Shown one piece after another: positions 1-8,272 of a stretch of 14,515 nucleotides of DNA. The stretch comes from Porogramme epimiltina (lineage: Eukaryota > Basidiomycota > Agaricomycetes > Polyporales > Polyporaceae). Under the pieces are notes generated by a model. It saw only the letters and a list, made by a program, of their open reading frames with translations. It made no database searches and was not told where the DNA came from. The position numbers and the translations under genes were made by a program. Location: the NCBI GenBank assembly GCA_900155495.1, contig FTLJ01001361.1:1-14515 (forward strand). The letters are read 5' to 3'. Every line of letters starts with the position of its first letter. Positions within the stretch are counted from its first letter, which is position 1.

Positions 1-28
1 CGGCGCGAGCGGTGCTAAGGACCCACAT
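1..28 (-). CDS. HET-domain protein, 5' end only (HET-1)
   Basis: Only nine complete codons fall inside the window; the gene continues off the left edge. Read on the minus strand from the ATG at 28-26 they give MWVLSTARA, identical to the first nine residues of the two complete HET proteins here. The identification also rests on the upstream DNA: a 58-nt leader intron ending just before the ATG and about 1.6 kb of homologous sequence match the regions upstream of HET-2 and HET-3. By analogy the gene should encode a HET-domain protein of about 700-900 residues. Whether it is intact cannot be judged from this window. Confidence 0.8.
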
Positions 29-33
29 CGTTC

Positions 34-91
34 CTGCTCTGGGGCCGCGATAGTTAGGATGCGTGTTGACGGCCAAACCATGTTAACTCAC
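34..91 (-). other. 5' leader intron of HET-1
   Basis: On the minus strand a GTGAGT donor at 91 and an AGCAG acceptor at 34 bound a 58-nt intron with a CCTAAC branch-like site. It ends 5 nt before the MWVL start codon. Introns of 54 nt occupy the same place before HET-2 and HET-3, with the same GTGAG donor, so this is seen three times. The upstream exon reads in frame with the HET ATG in this copy but not in HET-2, which favours an untranslated leader over an extra coding exon. Confidence 0.7.
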
Positions 92-1267
92 TGGGGTGGT
101 GCAAAAAGTTGTCGTGTATCTTGCTGGGGCAACTAGGGTGGAAAGATTTGGGTGTAGAGAAGGCCACAGATACCAAGATGACGTTGGTGCGACGGGAGGA
201 TCCCTGGTATGAGAGACGAGGAAAGCGCCGTCCCTCTAATACTTGGGCGGGTAACTGGGGCGCACGGTGCACACGCGGAAGCAGGGTGGACAGCGCGAGG
301 CACAGAAGAGCAATATCGGCCGCTGTGCGGCTTAACCTTCCTTGAACTTTAGAAAAGCGCGGTTCCTCGTGCCCGAAGGGGGCGAGCTGATCACTCTTGC
401 ACACGAGTCAGCCTGAGTCCGGACACGACGAGGGTCGGTGTGACAGGATGTGCACGGTCAACGGTACTTCTCCTAGTCCGATTTAGCGTTATTTCACGAT
501 CACATAAGAGAAGGCACAGACTGACCCAAAGCGCTGATCTCTCCACGTCGTTTAGACTCTGACGCGCTTGGAAAAATTTAGACATGCATGCTTGCACCGG
601 GCAAGTCTTGCTGGCACACCGCGGGCAGTGATCGCAGCCACTTCCAAACGCAATTGTATTACTAGGGGCGGAGAACGCAGAAGCATACAGCACGCTAGAT
701 AGGAACCCATCCAACCGGGGGACTGGCTCTGGACGGCGGTCGGGACAGGGGACCGGTGACGATCGAGACAGGCGGAGGCGAAGAGAGCCCCGGGAGAGGA
801 GCGACGAGGGTGTTGGGATCGGGATCGAGGGTGGATGGCCCTCCTTGGCTGGCTTCTCGAGGCAGACGGGCGCATATAGCTGAGGAGCGTCTTGGGTGAA
901 GGGCTGACGCTAACGGTGGTGAGAAAGGGAAGAGAACAAGTCCGCGTGGATGACACGCGCGCTCCGTCCCGGGAGTGGACCGCGGTCTTCTTGGCGCTCG
1001 TGCCTGTTTTGTCCTCGGGCGTCTTCCTCTTCGTCTGTCAGGTCGCTGCGGCCGTGCTTCCACAGAGCCTGTTGGCTGCGATCCCCACGGATGCATCAGA
1101 GCACCGGCAAGGAAGCGTCCGACCCTCTCGCTCCTGCCCTTGAGCGCTCTACTCCCGCGCGCCGACCATCTTCGCTACACAATTATCCCCCGTCGCACTT
1201 CCCGACCCATACATCAACTATCCAGGCAGGTAGATGAATGGCAACTGTCATGACATCCCGTCCTTCG

Positions 1268-1320
1268 GTGAGCTCTTCCTCAGTCTTGGGTACCTCGACT
1301 CTGACCATCGTCTGCGGAAG
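1268..1320 (+). other. Intron-like segment conserved between copies A and C
   Basis: A GTGAGC donor-like site, a CTCTGAC branch-like site and a downstream AG bound 53 nt here; the aligned segment in copy C (11710-11767, 58 nt) has the same donor and branch site and ends TGCAG. The same sequence can also be read through as an open frame, including GELF and GY-L residues in both copies, so it may be exon rather than intron. Either reading implies a transcribed plus-strand element. Confidence 0.35.
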
Positions 1321-1525
1321 TTCAGACTCGCTCCCCCAACTGTAGCCCTTATTCCCTCCCCAGTGCCGGCTCCTCCTGTGTCATCGACGCGGCGGCCGCA
1401 CAAGTCTTGAGCCTCCGTAGCACCGGCACATCCTCCGCACCCTTGCTGCATCGACTTCCTCTTGGCATTGGTCCTCAACCTCCCCGTATTGCGATCAAGA
1501 ATTGGAGGTGTTGGAAGGAGCAGGC

Positions 1526-1688
1526 ATGGATGGAGGAGCAGATAGTCGTGTAGCGAGCGGTGCTGCTGAGGCACGGTCATCTTTGGTGCGTCTTCTCCCA
1601 CTTCATTATCTACCTGTTCTCAACACGCCTTCCCCTGTAGATTACGTACACCTGCATGAGCTCGTGTCGAACTCACCGACACACATGA
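1526..1688 (+). pseudogene. Candidate short exon pair of a divergent partner gene, copy A
   Basis: From the ATG at 1526 a 20-codon open stretch starts MDGGADSRV and ends exactly at a GTGCGT donor at 1586. A 55-nt intron-like segment ends at CTGTAG (1640) and is followed by 16 codons to a TGA at 1686-1688. Copy C has the same arrangement (11986-12045, then a 55-nt intron-like segment): 13 of 20 residues match, and 6 of 12 base differences fall at third codon positions. A competing frame over the same DNA (a WKEQAW-containing reading from 1365) is broken here by TAG at 1551 and by a frameshift in copy C. The product is not recognised, and the short open length suggests a relic. Confidence 0.3.
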
Positions 1689-2069
1689 GCAAACGACTCC
1701 CCCTCGCCCGTGCCACGCCGATGCATTCCATTCCCACTCATCCGCGACGAACGCGCTACCCTTCGGCCCACTGCCACGCTCTCGGGCCCTGACGGGCCTT
1801 TCCTGCACCCTCTTCCGTCAACTTTCGCGCCGACCCCATCATCTCCGCTCGCGTGCGTTCCACGGCGCGCTCTCTTCGCGTTCTCAAACACTAGAACCCT
1901 GAAGCGGTATAACAGCGTACGGTTTAAGCTCTCCTACACCGTATTCGAGCGAGGCACCCTTCCAGCTATGAGGGGATGCCGACGAACGCGTCTACCTGTT
2001 GTTCGCGGTCTGTCCCGGGCATCGGCGAAAGAGGACAGCGCAGGCGACTGTAGGGTCATTCAGTTGGCC

Positions 2070-2170
2070 TAGTCTGTTACCGGTGAGTGTTTCGCTACTC
2101 ATAAAGCCACCCACGTCGTGATCAAGACCTCTTGGCAGCCCTTTTGGCCTCGCTTACAAGGTTTCCAAGT
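2070..2170 (+). pseudogene. Possible fungal protein kinase (FunK1-like) relic
   Basis: Read from about 2075, the plus strand gives VTGECFATHK followed by THVVIKTSWQPF. This resembles the glycine-loop-to-lysine part of fungal-type FunK1 kinases, where a V-K-SW pattern surrounds the ATP-binding lysine (here the AAG at 2124-2126). The frame is closed upstream by TAG at 2070-2072 and downstream within about 15 codons, and no catalytic or activation-loop motifs follow, so at most a fragment survives. The assignment rests on a pattern of about a dozen residues and may be chance. Confidence 0.2.
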
Positions 2171-2266
2171 ATGACGTCGGACGTCGACGCGCGAAAAACT
2201 GCTGCGCATTGACATGACGGTAAGTGTTGGCAGGCCACGAAGTATATGCGATGTGCTCATCAAGGT

Positions 2267-2272
2267 TTTATT
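2267..2272 (-). terminator. Possible polyadenylation signal for HET-2
   Basis: TTTATT on the plus strand reads AATAAA on the minus strand, about 330 nt beyond the HET-2 stop codon. Fungal genes often lack a strict signal, so this is only a candidate. Confidence 0.3.
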
Positions 2273-2601
2273 CATGGTTTATGAAGGTGGTTGGATCAAT
2301 ATCATAGAACACGCATGACATCATATATATAGACAGGCTGATACCTAGGGAGCGGGATAATGGGAATGGATAGTACTTGGGACGGCAACTTGAAGGATTG
2401 GTCGTTCCGGTGCGTATTTCCTCCTCGAACTCAATTCCCGCCGTACTCAGTGCATGCGCCTATTACAGGACGAGACCCGCGACGTGTAGTAACCCTGCAG
2501 TCTTCAACAGAGCAGGCTGAGGCCCGTGGTATGCCCATGCTTCGTGTGTTTTCGGCTGCGGCAAGCACGGCGTGGCTCTTCGCACCTATCCAAGCGGGCC
2601 C

Positions 2602-5346
2602 TCATTGGGGGAAGCCGCCGGGCATTTGGAACCAGCTACTAGTATCGTCTCCTAGTGAACTGGGCTGATAGTCATCTTGGTGCGACGGATAGTGCGCGTC
2701 TCGCCGTTCACGTGACCTAGATTCTGTGTATGCGTGCGCGGAATATACCGGGGTGAATGCCTGCCTCCCGTGAAATACTGTGGTTGAGGGACTGCCAGGA
2801 GCTTTCTGCGGTGTGTCGGCGACCTGCGTACGTGAGGAACGTTCTGGCGTGAGCATGGGTGATGCGAAGGACGGAGCAGGAGAGTGTTGAGATCTTTCGA
2901 TGGATCCCCAGGCTGTTGACCAATCCATCGGTCGCGGAAGGCTGTTGTCGGCGAGGGAAGTGTTCTGGACGTTGAGTGGCTCCTTAAGCTGAGCGACTTC
3001 GGCGTGGATGTTCTTGATGATTTCGATCAACTTGCGCGTCTGCGCGCCGTGCGCTTCCTCCATTTCGTGCAGTTCGTGACGGTGAGTCTCGTTCATGGAT
3101 TGGATTTCGCGCTCGCGTGCCGCGTTCTGGGCCTTCAAAGTCTCGTGGAGCTCACGGCGTAAGGCGCTGATGGCGTCCGCTCCGCTAGGGTGTTCGTTGG
3201 TTATGTACAGGTCACGAAGGTCTTCGGCAATTGAATTAACGCTCGAGTGGTGGACAATTGGGAGACGGTCAGTCCTGGGCGCAGCTGCGGGTTTAGGGTT
3301 GATAGAGGAGGGCCGGCGCGAGGACGAGGGCAAGGATGCTAGTGCGGATCCGAAACTCCGTGAATTCGTTGCAGTAGGACCTGTTCTAGAAGCCGCAACA
3401 TTGATGCGTCCGTGCGCATAACGGATAGGCCACGGGAGGTAAATGTTTGCCCTTTTTTGGATCTCCTCGTACGCCCTCCCGAAGAGCTCGAGGCTGAGCA
3501 CGAGCATCCGCTCCGGTGCGTGTGTACAGGGCGCAAACACGAGACGAATCGTGCGCTCTGCGTCGCCGAACTCGCGCGTGCGGTTGGGCCAGTCATCGGT
3601 GTGGTCCATCGCGCAGTCGTGCACGTACTCTCGCCACGGTTGGCCCCACGTCGCACTATGGCGCTGTTCTGCCCATGCCCAGTGTGTCAGCCGCGCCTCA
3701 GTTGATGCCTTCGTGCAGGTCCCTAGAAGAATGCCGACCGTCTCTACAGACACAGTGTTTGTACACTCAAGCTGTATCGTGTTCTTCGATGCTGAATCCC
3801 AGAGTACCGTCCGGGTGGTGGGGAAAAACTCTAGCGCTCTCAATGTCTGGATTAGCATTCGAGGAATCCGGAATGCTATGGGGGCAACATCTGGGATGAG
3901 GCTCAGCAGGAGATGGATACCGTCCTTGCGTCCAGCCGTGGGTGGGTGAATCATGGTGTAGATCTCACGCCATTCAGCGGTGAAGAGCTTGCCGCGGAAG
4001 CACAGACTTTGGATGTCGTTACCGAGGCAAGCGAGCCTCTGCGGCTTGTAATCACCTCCTGTGTGTGGACTCCGAAATGCCCACGAAACGCAATAGAGAT
4101 GGCGGGAAGAAAGTTCCGGGGTCCCATCGCCCAATGGGGCGGGATGGAGAACGAGTCCAAGGTGTTCCCCATTCATTCTGCATGGGAGGACGGCAATTGT
4201 GATTTCTTCGACCTCGGCGATAGGGACGCGGCATCTCAGCCCGTATGGCGTGACTTCGAATACAGGGAGGTCCTCCAGGTCTCGACTAAGAGAACTGCCC
4301 TTGATGTACTATTGCGTTATTGAGATATGACGTCAGCACGAGTGACGTATACATCAAGTGACACGTACCTGTTCTGATACTTGGGAATCCGGGAAAGAAG
4401 AGAGACGTACAGGCGCAGTGGCCCACACGGAGGAGTACGAGTCAGACCACCCTTTGAACCACCTCGGAGAAGGGGCGAATGCAAATACATCCGGTATATC
4501 TTGGTTGTGGAAGCGATGAACTTCAGACAAAGGGCCCGGTTCCTGATTGGCGTTATTGGAACAGTGGCAGCCACCCCAAGCGAACAGCGTGGCATCCGTA
4601 TTTTGTTTTATTATTTCCCCCTGTAGTCTCTGGAAAGCCTGTAGTCCCTCCCCGTATCGCGTCGGCATGTTGATGCCAAACAGTCCGAGCAGGCAGTATG
4701 CCTCGTCCTCCACCCGCGTCGTCTTGCGTGTAGCCGCCCAGGACATGCGCGTCGCGATCGACGCATGGACTCGGAAATCCTTCTTGCGCGTGAGATACTC
4801 TTCGTCGATTCCTGTGCACTGGGAGAGAGGAACACGGAGGTCATATTTTGTCCCGATATTCTTCCACTCCATCGACAAGAAAATGAGTAATGCTGGGGCG
4901 AGGAGCTCTTGCAGCGACCATCCCCGCGAATGCCATCGCGCGTTCTGAAAGCCTGAAATTTCATTTCTGGGATCGTCGTCGTCCTCGACATCCTCGAGAT
5001 AGACGTAGCAGACCTCGGAGAGGGCGTACCAGTTGAACATTGAGTTGATCGCCTCCGACAGCTCCGTGCTACTCGTCTTGTCGATGCAGCACGAGTCAAT
5101 CCAGACCCATTCGTACCCGTCTGCCTCCGCGATCTCGCAGAACCGGCGTATCTTCTCCCTGACGCAGTCGCGCGGGTTTTTCCCAGTGATTTTGCACTCC
5201 TTGATGATGTCCTGGACGTCCTGGAAGGTCTGCTCGCCTGCGGGGTCCTGGGTCCACGTGTGGGACGAGATTGCATATCCTCCGGTGACAGCGGCACAGT
5301 CGGAAAAGTAGTGGAGCTCGGCACGAGCGGTGCTAAGGACCCACAT
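2602..5346 (-). CDS. HET-domain protein with C-terminal coiled coil (HET-2)
   Basis: Two exons, 5346-4369 and 4308-2602, joined across a 60-nt phase-0 intron, give 894 residues. The HET domain spans about residues 24-151: block 1 GYAISSHTW (24-31 region), block 2 WIDSCCIDKTSS (from 82), and block 3 ARWHSRGWSLQELLAP (136-151). A second conserved block, RMSWAATRKTTRVEDEAYC (200-218), leads to LLGLF and RYGEG, as in many fungal HET proteins. Exon 2 begins YIKGSSLSR, carries a domain shared with HET-3 (about 340-620), then a Ser/Pro-rich linker, a coiled coil (about 704-767) and a Ser-rich tail. No signal peptide, membrane segment or NACHT/STAND module is seen. The MWVL start is chosen because it matches HET-1 and HET-3; an in-frame ATG 30 nt upstream (5376) lies inside the leader intron. 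HET proteins are known to trigger cell death on non-self recognition; that role is inferred here. In block 1, Ser27 replaces the usual Leu. Confidence 0.88.
4309..4368 (-). other. Coding intron of HET-2
   Basis: The exon ends SEQ at CAG|GTACGT (donor at 4368), and the acceptor CAATAG ends at 4309; length 60 nt, phase 0. Without splicing the frame stops at a TGA five codons into the intron, and a TAG immediately precedes exon 2, so removal is required. The intron in HET-3 has the same position, phase, ATATCT-AAT branch area and CAATAG end. Confidence 0.9.
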
Positions 5347-5356
5347 CGTGGCGGCC

Positions 5357-5410
5357 CTGGAGTTGGGAATAGTCAATGAGCGTGTTGGCGGAAAAGCTAT
5401 GTTCGCTCAC
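5357..5410 (-). other. 5' leader intron of HET-2
   Basis: A GTGAGC donor at 5410 and a CTCCAG acceptor at 5357 bound 54 nt with a TTGACT branch-like site, ending 10 nt before the ATG. The leader exon is out of frame with the HET start in this copy, so it should be untranslated. The upstream ATG at 5376 falls within this intron. Confidence 0.7.
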
Positions 5411-6668
5411 TGGAAAGGTGCAGTCAGACGGCTTATATCCTATTGAGACCCCTGGAGTGGAAGGGTGTGGGTGTAGGGAAGGCGGCAGATGTTGAGATGA
5501 AGTCGGTTCGAGGGAGGCTCTCTGGCATGGGAAATGAGTAAAGTGCCGTCGCTCTAATACTTGGGCAGGTGGCTCAAGCGCATAGCGTGCGAACAGACAC
5601 AGGCCTGTGGACGGCATGAATGATGAGACACAGAAGCGCTATGTCAACCGCTTTGCGGCCTAATCTTCCTTGAACTTTAGAACACCGAGGTTTCCCGTGT
5701 CTGAAGGGGGCGAGCTGGTCACTCCTGCCCACGCGTCAGCCTGAGATTGAACGCGACGAGGGTCGATGTGACAGGATGTGCCCAGTCAGAGGTACTTCTC
5801 CTGTTGTTATTTAGCATGATTTCATAAGAACGCAAGAGAAGGCACTGACTCACCCAAAGTGCCGATCTCTCCGCATCGCTTAGACTCTGACGCACTTGGA
5901 GAAGTTAGGTCGGCCATGCTTGCACCGGGCGAGTGTTGCTGGCACACCGCAGACAGTGGTCGTAGCGACTTCGAAAGTAAACTTGATTACTAGGAGCGGA
6001 AAGTGCAGGAGCATACAGCACGCTACATAGGGAACGATTCGATTGGGGGACTGGTTCTGGACGGCGGTCAGGACTGGGGGCAGGGGCGATTAAGATGGGC
6101 GGAGGCGCAGAGAACCTCCGAGAGGGGCGGCGAGGATGTTGGGGTCGGAGCGGAGGGTGGCGCGGCCGCCCCTCGCCGGCTTCTCGAGTTGGACGGGCGT
6201 ATGTGGCTGGAGAGCGTCTTGGGCCAAGGGCCGACGCGCTGGAGGTGGCGAGGAAAGGAAGCGAGAATGGTGTCGGATGGGTGGATGACGCGCCACAGCC
6301 CGGGAGCTGGTCGGGGTCTTGGCGCCCATGCCCGTTTTGTCCTCAGACTTGCTCCCCCTCCTCGTTCCTGCGACGGTGTGCCCACTGTCCACTTCATCTG
6401 TCGGTCGCGATGTCCCATCGATGTCTCCAGCACTGCCCGCCACTAGCGACGCTTCCCAATCGCCTCTCCCACAACTCTAAACGCTCCAGCTCCGCGCCGC
6501 CCACGCCACGCTTTTCGCCGGACGACTACCGATGAGGTGACTGTCCGTATGTCCCAACCTCCAAACGCTCCCCATTCTTCGCAGATGGACTCACTAGATG
6601 TTCAACCTCCTAGGTACAGTCGACTGCTTGTGCACCTCACCGTCCTCCTTAGGCGGCCTCGATTGCCT

Positions 6669-6698
6669 CCAGTTCCAGTTCCAGTTCCAGTTCCAGCT
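6669..6698 (+). repeat. (CCAGTT)n hexanucleotide microsatellite
   Basis: Four perfect CCAGTT units at 6669-6692 are followed by a fifth imperfect unit, CCAGCT, to 6698. The aligned part of copy A has CCAGTGCC only, so the expansion is specific to copy B. Depending on frame it would read Val-Pro or Ser repeats, but no credible protein spans it. Confidence 0.95.
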
Positions 6699-6853
6699 CC
6701 ACTGCCACTCCCATTCTGCCGCTCCATGGTCATTCCCTTGTCTATCCCAACGTCAACCATCCGGACGTGTATCAGCCCCTGAATTACTGGAGGAGACGGC
6801 GGTAGAGGGGACAGGGAGTCACGCGGCATGCGGTTGGCGGACGATCATCTTTG

Positions 6854-6897
6854 GTGCGTCCTTCTCCGTTGCATTGTTTTTCTCCCCACGTTCTCAG
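6854..6897 (+). other. Intron-like segment in copy B, aligned with 1586-1640 and 12046-12100
   Basis: TTTG|GTGCGT here matches the donor-like sites of copies A and C and is followed by a pyrimidine-rich stretch ending TTCTCAG at 6897. It is shortened to 44 nt against 55 nt in the other two copies, and the flanking exon-like sequence is broken. This supports common ancestry of a plus-strand transcript with decay in this copy. Confidence 0.35.
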
Positions 6898-6960
6898 GAC
6901 GGCCTTCGTTGCAGCCTTCACTCACCCATGTTTGCGCGCCTCGCTTGAAGCCCTCTAACG

Positions 6961-8270
6961 TGCACGCAGGGCGATATCCCCGCCATGCTCATTGCTCCAC
7001 ACGGCGGACGCGTCGCCTGCGTAGGTACGTCGCCTTCTTTTTGACCTCTTCTGCCCTTGGTCCCAACGCGCTTCGCCCCTCGCCTTAGCCCTTGGTATCG
7101 ACCAATATTACGGCTCTCACTGCTTGCGCGTGCCCATCCGCGTGCCCGCGTGATGCGTGGAGGCGACTTCTTCGTCATGCCGTCCCCAATTTGCGCTCTC
7201 CAGCACCACCGCCACGACAGCACATTTTTGGCGGATAGGCGTTCCTCTTCGGACGGAGTTTAGCGTAGAGTGCTAAAGTAGCCGCTGTGGTTTTAGTCAC
7301 AACTGGCGTACCTGTGTAGCTGTGAGTGTAACCAATCGAACGACCTCGTTGAATTCATGTTGACGTATCCTTTTCTGACACAGTACGCAGTCTGAGGTCT
7401 GACTATTGTCTAAGAGTTAGGACTACTCCTTACATGGCCTCGCAGTCGTACGTTTGACCGAGCATGGTACTGTGTGAATTGTTCTCACCAAATGTTCGCT
7501 AGTCGATTTCAAAGGAATTTGCTCCGGGTATATGCGAATTAGTGGCTGTATAACGTTAGTTGCCAGTGCAGAGATGTAATAGCCCGCATAATTCAGGCCA
7601 CGTTGATTATAAATCCGCTTGCCAGAATTCAGAGAATATGCGCCAAAACATCCTTTCTCCCAGCTGGCTTGGGTGTGAACCTCGTCTGTGTAATACCACG
7701 GTATCATTGTTGGTTTCCGGCATGTATGTGTGAGGGCAAATGTCATTGCGTGTGATGATCGAGTACGCCTCGCGTGCCGGGGAGCTTATGCCATGGTCCA
7801 GGCGGGACAAGTGTTCGAGAGGATCCAAGAGCGCAAGCGTCGAATGAATATTATGATTCGTTGACGTTTATAAGCTAACACGCTACGCTACGAGCTATAC
7901 ATTGACTGAAAGATAAATAAGCTAAATTTCAATCTCGAAGACATGACTGAAGACCTCCCGCTATCACGACCATCCTACCGCGGGCATGAATGCCGCCCCA
8001 CTTCACACCACTCCAAATTGGGTGGCAACGCCCAATCTAGTCTGTGGCAATCGCTCGCAGGTGCCAGGATCTGAGGGAACCTGTCACGGAATTCCGTCGC
8101 CGACGCGGTATTGGTTTGTGCTCGTGACGCGAGGGCGTGGCCAGCCGCTTAGTGGAAACTGGTCGAATGGCCTGCAACGACAAGCCTGAGAGACGAGGGA
8201 CAGCTTAGGAGGGCTTGGGGGGAGGGGGAGAGGAGGGGGAACAGCTTCGCGTGGTTCCTGAGGAAGCTGT
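6961..8270. other. Unique spacer downstream of HET-3, no recognisable gene
   Basis: No convincing gene was found in these 1.3 kb. The part from about 7260 to 7980 is visibly more AT-rich than the surroundings. Two overlapping minus-strand open frames there (7423-7746, 107 codons; 7607-7828, 73 codons) have no recognised motif, no intron support and no counterpart in other units, so they are not called as genes. The last 270 bp are probably the HET-3 3' untranslated region, with a G-rich run at 8211-8239. Confidence 0.5.
8211..8239 (+). other. G-rich tract with quadruplex potential
   Basis: Four runs of three or more G lie within 29 nt (8211-8213, 8217-8222, 8224-8228, 8235-8239). On the HET-3 transcript this is a C-rich run about 30-60 nt past the stop codon, so a G-quadruplex could form only in the non-transcript DNA strand. 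Confidence 0.5.
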
Positions 8271-8272
8271 TC
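8239..8272. repeat. Inverted repeat (hairpin) over the HET-3 stop codon
   Basis: GAACAGCTTC at 8239-8248 and its perfect reverse complement GAAGCTGTTC at 8263-8272 flank a 14-nt loop. The right arm overlaps the HET-3 TGA (8273-8271 on the minus strand). The RNA could form a 10-bp stem at the translation end; no function is known. Confidence 0.7.

Larger units (their letters stand above)
29..1700. repeat. Duplicated HET upstream region, copy A
   Basis: This stretch aligns collinearly with 5347-6960 and 10520-12150, copies B and C. Landmarks by eye: TTCCTTGAACTTTAG near 338-352 (copy B near 5666-5680); a block beginning CACCGGGC and running through GGCACACCGC at 595-625, which recurs at about 5923 and 11113, 566-592 bp from each HET start; CGGCGGTC with a following purine-rich stretch near 734, 6063 and 11240; and a GTGCGT donor-like site at 1586, 6854 and 12046. 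The homology fades after about 1690. The copies have many substitutions and small indels, so the duplication is not recent. No intact gene is seen between 92 and about 1220. Confidence 0.8.
1701..2601. other. Unique spacer downstream of HET-2, mostly without a recognisable gene
   Basis: This stretch is not visibly repeated in the other units. It holds a possible kinase relic (about 2070-2170), a minus-strand AATAAA at 2272-2267 that could serve HET-2, and a short TATATATA run at 2324-2331. No open frame here has convincing protein character beyond those listed. The part between 2272 and 2601 is probably the HET-2 3' untranslated region. Confidence 0.5.
5347..6960. repeat. Duplicated HET upstream region, copy B
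   Basis: This copy is collinear with copy A (29-1700) and copy C (10520-12150); shared landmarks lie at about 5666, 5923, 6063 and 6854. The part from about 6400 to 6780 aligns least well, with a (CCAGTT)n expansion and several indels. No intact gene is visible; frames of 80-147 codons across 6003-6948 follow GC-rich repeated DNA and are not conserved as frames between the copies. Confidence 0.75.

Noticed and set aside
54..404. Minus-strand 116-codon open frame in the HET-1 leader
   Set aside because: It could be an N-terminal coding exon joined by the leader intron, but the homologous leader of HET-2 is out of frame and has indels, so it is better read as untranslated leader or upstream DNA.
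2210..2240. GTAAGT site at 2220 as a splice donor
   Set aside because: A good donor match, but no convincing exon precedes it and no clear acceptor with branch site follows.
3443..3949. Plus-strand 168-codon open frame within HET-2
   Set aside because: It is antisense to the well-supported HET-2 exon 2 and mirrors its codons.
5347..5376. Upstream in-frame start of HET-2 (ten extra residues, MTIPNSRAAT)
   Set aside because: The extension lies mostly inside the conserved leader intron and is absent from HET-1 and HET-3; the MWVL start is shared by all three.
6003..6535. Overlapping plus and minus open frames of 117-147 codons in copy B
   Set aside because: They sit in GC-rich duplicated upstream DNA, and the frames are not preserved in copies A and C.
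7423..7828. Two overlapping minus-strand open frames in the AT-rich spacer
   Set aside because: No recognised motif, no intron signals and no copy elsewhere in the window. The protein-like look of the 107-codon frame is not enough to call a gene.
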